Source of the DNA: Trachythela sp. YZ-2020
Taxonomy: Eukaryota > Cnidaria > Anthozoa > Malacalcyonacea > Clavulariidae
Direction of reading: 5' to 3'
Length of the DNA: 64,000 nucleotides
Assembly: GCA_016169945.1 (NCBI GenBank)
Contig: JADLSH010000213.1
Coordinates: forward strand, 1,240,001-1,304,000
How positions within the stretch are numbered: position 1 is the stretch's first letter; each line of letters begins with the position of its first letter. This document shows positions 57,321 through 64,000 of this stretch, piece after piece. The translations under genes and the position numbers were made by a program. Under the pieces are notes generated by a model, which saw only the letters and a program-made list of their open reading frames with translations, had not been told where the DNA came from and searched no databases.

Positions 57321-57599
57321 CATAGTCCCTATAATACAGTGTCTGGAAACGCGGCAAACTTGAAAGTTTATAGCCATGTGCGTGGGTTGATGTCGAGGGC
57401 ATAGTTGAGGGTGTACTTGAGAGTGCACGTTTTCTTTGTTTTAAAAATGTGAATATTCAGCTGCAGGGAGTTTATTGGCTGCTTCCTTCATTATGCTAAG
57501 AGAACAATGTGTTTACTGAGCGTGAAGGTGCACAAACATGAACAAAATCATAGAACAAAAGCTTTAGATGCGTTTCCAGACACTGTTATAGGGACTATG
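57321..57599. mobile_element. MITE inserted in the Penelope-like GIY-YIG region
   Basis: Inverted ends CATAGTCCCTATAATACAGT / ACTGTTATAGGGACTATG with CTGGAAACGC / GCGTTTCCAG inside. GGTAGAT is duplicated at 57314-57320 and 57600-57606. The host frame rejoins exactly when the insert and one copy are removed. It is 279 bases and noncoding. Confidence 0.88.
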
Positions 57600-58221
57600 G
57601 GTAGATGTGGCATTCTTTACATTGGTAGAACCGGAAGTTCGGTGAGTCGTGCTGTCACTGACGATGCTAAACAGTCTGTTGCCAGACATTTCAATGCTGG
57701 AAATCACTGTGTTTCAGACATGAAAATTTGAGCTCTCTGTCCCATTTCAGGTAGTAATGATGAAAGAGGAAATGAGACAATAAATGCGTCTCATTTCCTG
57801 ACTTGGCACCATTCATCATTTCGGTATTAATGAGCGCTTCTCATACTTTTAACTCTTATCATTGCATGCCTGCCATCAGCAGACGTGGACAGGTATTCTA
57901 CACTTCATTTCACACATAGTTTCGTAATTTCTCCTATTCATATCTTTTGCAACATTCATTCCATGGAAATATTATATTTTGTAACGTGATTTCCATATTT
58001 TGTTTCTACTCTGTTTTGACTAAATCCATCTGATTTGTATATTTTTTATCAAGTGGTCGCTTTTGTATACACTAAAAACATGTTTTTTCCCGACCCACGC
58101 TAAATTCTTAACTTACTGTAAATAGCCATATTTTACCTATATAAGTTTTGTAACTAACTATTCTTCTTGTAAACTCAGACAAGTGCTTTGAGTACTGAAT
58201 AAAGACTATTATTATTACAAA

Positions 58222-58248
58222 TGGCCAGACTTGAAACGTCAAAGTTCT
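58222..58248 (+). ncRNA. Truncated hammerhead-like motif, copy C
   Basis: It keeps CCAGAC and TTGAAACGTCAAAGTTCTT but has lost the helix II stem seen in the copies at 1457 and 56937. Upstream (58000-58100) the sequence matches the 1333-1638 fragment, which fixes this as the element's 3' region. Confidence 0.4.
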
Positions 58249-58989
58249 TATTGAATTTTAATTTTCAGGTAGATTGATTCTAATTACCGGAAGCTTATTG
58301 TATAGACGCTACCTACACTGACACCACTTCAAGCTATTAACATTTCATCGAGAGCACTTCTGAAATTGCAATGTTCACACAATGTTCGAAGCTCTGCTAC
58401 AAAAATCCATATTGACTCGTCTGTTTGTCTAACGCGATTACTGACCTACATTGTGTTGCTGGACGATCACCGATGACTTTAGCAAATAATAGTTCTTTAA
58501 AAATTCTGCAAGCTTTTCATAGGATTTTGTTTCGGTATTTTGGGTTGAATTGGCCTTCGTAAGAACTACAAAATCATCATACTGAGTTGCAACTGGGGGT
58601 TGGGGAAAAGATGCTTGTGGTTATAATGATGAAATTTCCCATATAACAGCTCTTCAAAGTTGACAACTTTTATGTAAGTTTGCAAGTTGAGTATATTTTA
58701 AAACACAAATATATTATTTGCATATCTTCAAACAAAAGATCCACCTCTAAGTCACTATTACCGAGTAATTGCATGATATATAGGGAACATATAAAGCGTT
58801 CTATTTGTATGTTTTGAGGTAAGAATAGTTGAATACGTGTAAGTCTCACATTTACCTCACATTATTGCATAAGACAAGTCTTATTGCACTTAATAGAGTC
58901 CCAAGAGATAAAATATACAAAACCATAACACACATTTCATTTAATAACATCACACGTGAGACAAAAATATCATAAAATACCTTTCAGTG

Positions 58990-60060
58990 ACTAGCAGGGG
59001 CGTACATATCGATTTTGGCTGGGGGGGTGAAGTTTCGAAATGAGACCGACTCATAAATTCAGACCGACCTCTCACCACCACCCCCCCCATTCTAAATCGA
59101 AAAGTCAATTGAAAAATTACGCGTGCTGCTCCAATAAGTTGAATGGCAACACAATTCAATAAACAAAATATGTACACACATACTAATGACCACCTTGTAT
59201 AAGAAAAAAGTTTTTATATCTAGTTACACTAATTGGAAATTGAGCAGAAACTTGTTCTCTGACTTTCAGTTCCATTGAGTACTGCGCATGAGAATTCATG
59301 TCATACTGCCTTTAGTTTTTAGAAATTACGTTCGCATGCACTGCTGTCAGTGCTAAAACTCTTAGGTGCTAAAATTATTAGGGACAGGATGCAATAATTG
59401 CGCATGAGTAGCTGTACAATTCAACTTGCGTAAGTTACGTTTCATATTTTTACTGAACTCATGTACATGATCCAGCAGAATAGGACGACTGATGCAGTAG
59501 GACACCCATTCTCAGGGGGGTTCGGGGGAATCCTCCTCTGGGAAATTTTGAAATCTAGGACCTCGTAGACACGATTTCCTGCGTTCTGAACAAATATTTT
59601 ATTCCAATTTGTAGGTGGAAATCAGTAAAAAATTTCGAATTATATCCCAAAAACAATGTAGTTTTTCCGGATGAGAATAAGTTTAGCTTCCTGTACAATA
59701 AGTTTGCCATAAAGTATTTAATATGTACATTATAGCAGTTGTGGCAACTGGCAATATTATGGTTCTATTTCAAAGTAGTTTGTTTTAGGATTTACAGTGC
59801 TTCAGTGCTTCTGTAAATATTCAACATACGCACGCCACATACAGTATGAGTGATATGACATTCTAGAAAACGCTTTACAACAAAGATTGAAACAGGATAT
59901 TCGGCTAACTTTATATTTTAATTAATGCAACGATTGAAGTCGGTCTCTGAAACAATTTAACCAGTCTCGCATAGCATTACGTGGCATAATACCAGACCGA
60001 CTGCACATTTTGAGACCGACTGGATCATGATCTCTGGGGGGGTGCAGGTGAGCAGTGAGG
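58990..60060. repeat. hAT-family sequence with GACCGAC subterminal repeats
   Basis: It begins CAGGGGCGTACATATCG (about 58997) with GAGACCGACT and CAGACCGACC just inside. The same words recur at 59994 and 60011, and inverted at 59938. The family block (GGGAAATTTTGAAATCTAGG then ACCTCGTAGACACG) is at about 59550. No matching right end with an 8-base duplication was found. 58280-58985 shows no supported gene. Confidence 0.5.
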
Positions 60061-60368
60061 TGTTGATCATCAAAGAACTTCTTCGACCTTCTCTTCTTCA
60101 TGACAGTAAAATGGAGTGACATGATAGACACTTCTTCGTGACACTTATTCTTTGCAGAAACATGTGATTTGCAGCAGTAGAAATCCTCATTCTCTTTTTT
60201 CTTTTTCATCTTATGCTCTACTGTCTTACACCTTTCTTCCTTTTGGTCGTTGATTGTCTTGACAATAATGATTGTATCCTTCTCTTTCATCGAACCATGT
60301 TTTGGCTTAACTTTCCGAACCGTCCAGAGACCAGGAATTCCCTCTAATTGAAGTAATTTTCGTGACAA
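59922..60368 (-). CDS. Hypothetical lysine-rich ORF (148 aa)
   Basis: ATG 60368 opens MSRKLLQLEGIPGLWTVRKV then PKHGSMKEKDTIIIVKTIND and a lysine/glutamate-rich part (EHKMKKKKENEDFYCCKSHV). The last 50 residues run into the GACCGAC repeats of the neighbouring hAT-like element, so the end is probably not original coding sequence. The first ~90 residues could be a real exon: WTVRKVK...GSMKEKDTIIIVK is well organised. No family is recognised. Confidence 0.3.
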   Translation of the reverse strand: MSRKLLQLEGIPGLWTVRKVKPKHGSMKEKDTIIIVKTINDQKEERCKTVEHKMKKKKENEDFYCCKSHVSAKNKCHEEVSIMSLHFTVMKKRRSKKFFDDQHLTAHLHPPRDHDPVGLKMCSRSGIMPRNAMRDWLNCFRDRLQSLH

Positions 60369-60399
60369 TCACGGGCATCTACTGAGCAGTATATCAAAC

Positions 60400-61790
60400 T
60401 TTGCTTACCAGTTTCTGACTTATCCTCTTCGAATATGCTTTGCTGATGTGGGTGGTATGGTGGAAGAAGGAGCTGTATTGTCAGAAGGGAAAGCTGCAGT
60501 CCGTTCATTTTTCATGAGGTCTGCTGCTTAAAAGATCTTATCTGTTGCATAACTTTGATATTTAGTTCCTCTTGTCCCAACTTTTCTTGCTGCCTTTTTG
60601 ATCTGTGATGGCGTTAGCCATTTATCCCATATGTTGGCCAATAATGGCATAAAAGCCTCTCTGTTTACTTTTAATTGTTAATGGGAAAAGTTGTTGCATT
60701 GATTTGGAAGCTGTATCACCCCTCGGAGTCTGGTGGTGAAATGAACAGGTGAATCTTTTTCGCGTAGCCAAACTTCAAAACTTGGTAATCAAACCGGGAC
60801 GAAGGGTTATCGCTTGAAGGAACAATATGCAGGCCACTCGATATGTGATTTGTGATCATGACATCTCTTGTCCTTCGTGGAAGTCAGTAAGTTGTTAATC
60901 TTCTCCAAAGCTTCTTTTAAAGCCATGTGGTCTGTGGTAACTATTGAGCCGATCGTCACCTGGCAAACAATTCTTGACACAGAAATTTCTGGGTCAAAGG
61001 TTGTACATCGACGGTACGTTCTCCTATATTATTCTTTTGCAAGACTCTCCTCGTCGACATAAATAGGCATGTTTTGTGTGCCTTTTACACAACAGGTCAT
61101 GAATTGCAACTCCCTAATGGTATTGATCCGCGCAGTCCACACCCCTGGTGCTATCTGCTTGGCATTGGAAAAGATGCCGATATCAATAAGCTCGTTTTGC
61201 TAAAGCATCAAGGTTATAGGAAGCCAAATTACGTGTACAGCTCTCGAGCTGTTCATGGGAGCCAGGCTAACAGAAGAACATCCCTATAAGCTACCGATTC
61301 GCATGCTCTGGCTATATCAGTGAAATAGGATTACTGAGTGTTCGTGTGCGGGGAGAGAGGTAAACTATTCCTGCGTGTCTAAGTAATTTTTTACACTAGA
61401 TGAAATATTGGTCAATTCATTGCCATAAATTTCGACCCAACCCACTTGAATAGGATCAACACTTTGACTGTACGTTTACAATGATAGATGAGCGACTGTA
61501 CTATAATACTGACTAAATAACAAGTAACTTAGCCTGCAGATTTAACTTTAGCAAATCAAGATTTGCGTACTTTTAGTCTTTGTTAATTGTTAGTGCGTCT
61601 TAGTTATGTTTTATGTGTAGAAATTCAATTGGGACTGCAGTATTTGGTAAAAGGTGAAAATCTGTTGCGATCACCCGGCCACTTCTGTTATATATTCTAC
61701 AAATTACTATATTCGATATCTCCTTTTATTATATGGCCAGCGCTAGTTCCTGTAGTTTACGCGATATGATTGGCTAATCAGCGGTCCGGA
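60400..61790. other. Gene-free stretch
   Basis: Mixed sequence with short open frames only, for example 61074-61289 (HELQLPNGIDPRSPHPWCYL), which has no splice or domain support. No repeat ends were noticed. Confidence 0.4.
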
Positions 61791-61793
61791 AAA

Positions 61794-63063
61794 CAGGGGG
61801 GCATATTCCAAAATTTATTTGGGGGTGTAACAAGTTTCGGGACCGATTTTTTAGGTGTTAACATTTGAAAATGAGGTCGAACAATCTAGGGGGGTCCGGG
61901 GTCATGCTCACCCGGAAAAATTTTGAACTTAGAGTCTCTGAAACGCCATTTTGAGGGAACTTTGAGCAAAATATAAAAATATTAAATCACAATTTTAGCA
62001 GTGTATCGCACGCACCATTTGCGATAAATATTTATGTCCGTGGTATATCTTTAATCATACTGTACATAATTACTTCCATATATATACAATGTGTTGAAAA
62101 TGTTAGAAATGAAAGGGAAGACAGTCGTTATAAACCTATCAGTTCTACATTTAAATAGTTAATTTTGCAACAAGCTGACATATATGTCTCAACTAAAACA
62201 CAATTCCGTCAATTCTCGATTCTGCAATCAAAATTTTTAACGCAATGAGGCAACATTAGTACATTACAGAAACACGCCGTTCAGCGTTCGCATTATAAGC
62301 GAGTAAAAGAGATATCACGCATTGGTTAATGCAGCTAGGGCTGATAATTGGCAAAGATGTAGTGAATTGAGCGCTTGACTGCTTGCATGAGTTCAAACTG
62401 CTCATGTTCAAGAATAGAAATAGAGTTGAATTCGGCGTGATGGCGTCAATAGGACTATAGAGGCTCTTCCCCAACTCTCCACTGGGTTTATATTGAGTGA
62501 TAAAATACTCTTAATTAATATAGTTGCATCACTTGCATGATTACTAAAGCACACACGTGATTACTGAGTCCCAACATAAAATATATTGTTACGTACTTCT
62601 CAACGCCGCGTGAAAGTGGCACGAAACTGTCGCTAATGTCGAGGTGGATGCAACTTCCAATTTTAATAGTTTCTCTCTGTGACTGTGTCCTCGCAATCTC
62701 GCTGCTATCTGAACAGTCTAAATTTAGTAAATTTTTCCCTCTTAATATTGGTAATTCGATCTGCTCAAGGTGTCAAGAGTGCTCATGGTATATGATAAAT
62801 GGTAATTAGTGCCTCTGCGCCTTTCTGGTTATCAGTTGGCTATGGACCACGGAAAGTAAACTGATTCGGACAGTGTATACTAGCAATTAGCAATCATGTG
62901 ACCAATTTTTAACTTTCTTGGACACAAAAACGATCATTTTGGGCAATATTTATACCGGATGATCGGGACCGACTTTGTAGTCAAATAGAACATTTGGGAC
63001 CGACTTTTTGGACCGAATCTAAAATGTTGGGTGGGTGTCACACCTCCCCTAATGTGGCCCCTG
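61794..63063. mobile_element. hAT-type non-autonomous element with perfect 8 bp duplication
   Basis: It starts CAGGGGGGCATATTCC and ends TGTGGCCCCTG. CCGGAAAA is duplicated exactly at 61786-61793 and 63064-63071. Subterminal GGGACCGAC/T repeats lie at 61842, 62969, 62997 and 63011. The family block GGGGTCCGGGGTCATGCTCA then CCCGGAAAAATTTTGAA is at 61890. No transposase frame is visible. 1270 bases. Confidence 0.88.
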
Positions 63064-63136
63064 CCGGAAAATCAAAATTTTTAATGCCCTACAACAAAAA
63101 CAAACCATATAATAAACTACTTATTTTACTACTTAT

Positions 63137-63290
63137 GGTTGTGCCATATAATAAACTACTTATTAACTTCAAACGTTCGGTCTTCACGGTAAAATATTAA
63201 ACCTCGGTCCTGCCGTATTAAGACCTCGGTTTAATATTTTACCGTAAAGACCTCACTTTCGGTTAATAAGTATTGTTTTATATAATGACT
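63137..63290. mobile_element. Hairpin MITE
   Basis: CTACTTATTAACTTC, GTCTTCACGGTAAAATATTA, AACCTCGGTC is matched in reverse by TTTAATATTTTACCGTAAAG, ACCTC and GGTTAATAAGTATTG. The loop is about 15 bases. A partial extra copy of the left end (CATATAATAAACTACTTATT) lies at 63107. 63300-64000 shows nothing supported. Confidence 0.8.
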
Positions 63291-64000
63291 AATGTAGTGT
63301 ATTCCATCACATTATTTAATTTATGTGGCAAAGCCAAATATAGATAAATAAATACTACTACAATACTAAAACTATTTGTATTCATTCAAAAACACAGCAT
63401 AAAAAGATAAAATGATTCTGTGTTGCAAATATAGATCCGATATAAAAATTTATCCAATATGGAACGTGCCATTTTGAGACTAGCAAAGCAATGACAATGT
63501 CTCCCCGTTTTGAAAATGGCTCAATCCAGGCATATCCGATACGGTTTTCGTGTCGCTATACACAAAAAGCTATGCATTATATAATGCATGCAAAACATTC
63601 CATTATACACAGGCCATAGGGTGTATCAAAAAAATAAGTACTTCAACTTTCAACTCGAGTTATCATGCGTTATAAATAAAATGTCAAAATAATGCTTGTT
63701 TTGTATCATTGCGCTCAAAAATAGCCAAATACGATCTGATTTAAAATGACCGGTCGAAATCGCCTTCTTCCATGCACCATTGGGAATTGATTGCACACTT
63801 ATTGTCTGAGTATTGAAATTATTCTCATTTCGGATTCAATTGAATTTAAGAATAATCACAAGTCTTGGTAAATTTAAAGATGGTTTTACTTGCAATTTAA
63901 TATTTTACGAAACTGGAAGTTTCCAGAGAACTTGCAATGCCTAATGTTCCCACATAGGCAACCTCCATTTAGGAAATGTTCGGAAATTCGAATAATATTC

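Larger units (their letters stand above)
56907..58280 (+). mobile_element. Penelope-like element with GIY-YIG endonuclease domain, interrupted by a MITE
   Basis: The plus strand reads FHILKNYPEISSIYTDNPLV then SFRHSINIRETISP (about 57015-57120), QCETCKVIHSS (57195) and HRFTCASSHLVSCISC (57263-57310). After removing the MITE and one GGTAGAT copy it continues ISCGRCGILYIGRTGSS. This is followed by DDAKQSVARHFNAGNHCVSD and MKI. That is the end of a Penelope-like ORF: the link after reverse transcriptase and a GIY-YIG endonuclease (GILYIG). Frameshifts and stops occur. It is bounded by inverted copies of GATCAATCTACCTGAAAA (56909 and about 58275), each with a hammerhead-like motif. The reverse transcriptase core is missing. 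Confidence 0.8.

Noticed and set aside
58996..61150. A single hAT element from CAGGGGCG at 58997 to CCCCTGG at about 61145
   Set aside because: The flanks (GTGACTAG and GTGCTATC) do not match as an 8-base duplication, and the ends are not inverted repeats beyond a few bases.

Overview
The window reads as eukaryotic nuclear DNA from an invertebrate animal. It is AT-rich, its coding sequence is in short exons with GT/AG borders and matched phases, and most of the rest is transposon debris of many families. The mix resembles cnidarian (coral, anemone, hydroid) genomes: Penelope-like elements, tRNA-derived SINEs, a 3'-tailed LINE, a metazoan CMC/CACTA-like transposase, hAT, MULE and Harbinger-type MITEs, and a zinc-binding CXC tail. 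That taxonomic reading is inference. There is no prokaryotic gene organisation.

Layout. 1-1.2 kb: an imperfect inverted repeat. 1.2-9.2 kb: a large inverted duplication with GC-rich ~85 bp tandem arrays. It holds two same-orientation Tc1/mariner relics around a 4.5 kb TA-flanked transposon (2783-7277), which carries a small three-exon gene and a SINE. 9.3-12.6 kb: a pogo-type deletion derivative, a LINE 3' relic, and a long-TIR element with a nested MITE. 13.5-25.5 kb: exons of one host gene on the + strand (LDL-receptor YWTD propeller followed by EGF modules), with introns full of LINE, hAT and MITE relics; the last EGF module seen is split by an inverted-repeat insertion. 26-36 kb: a hypothetical ORF, several MITEs and hairpins, a SINE split by a 5'-truncated LINE, and nested long-inverted-repeat elements. 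37-44 kb: a broken CXC fragment and several small minus-strand exon candidates. 44.2-47.1 kb: a nearly intact CMC/CACTA-like transposase gene with one frameshift. 47.5-54.8 kb: mostly noncoding, with MITEs and GCAAATTT-rich repeats. 54.8-58.3 kb: a decayed Ty3/Gypsy pol on the minus strand, then a Penelope-like element with a GIY-YIG domain and hammerhead-like motifs. 58.9-63.3 kb: hAT-type elements sharing GACCGAC subterminal repeats, and a hairpin MITE.

The only confident host gene is the YWTD/EGF receptor-like gene; nearly everything else recognisable is mobile. Several nested insertions can be read exactly, because removing the insert and one target-site copy restores an interrupted reading frame or tRNA-like head. 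The least explained objects are the spliced mini-gene inside the TA-flanked transposon, the minus-strand exon cluster that starts opposite the CMC transposase, and the hammerhead-like motifs of the Penelope fragments.
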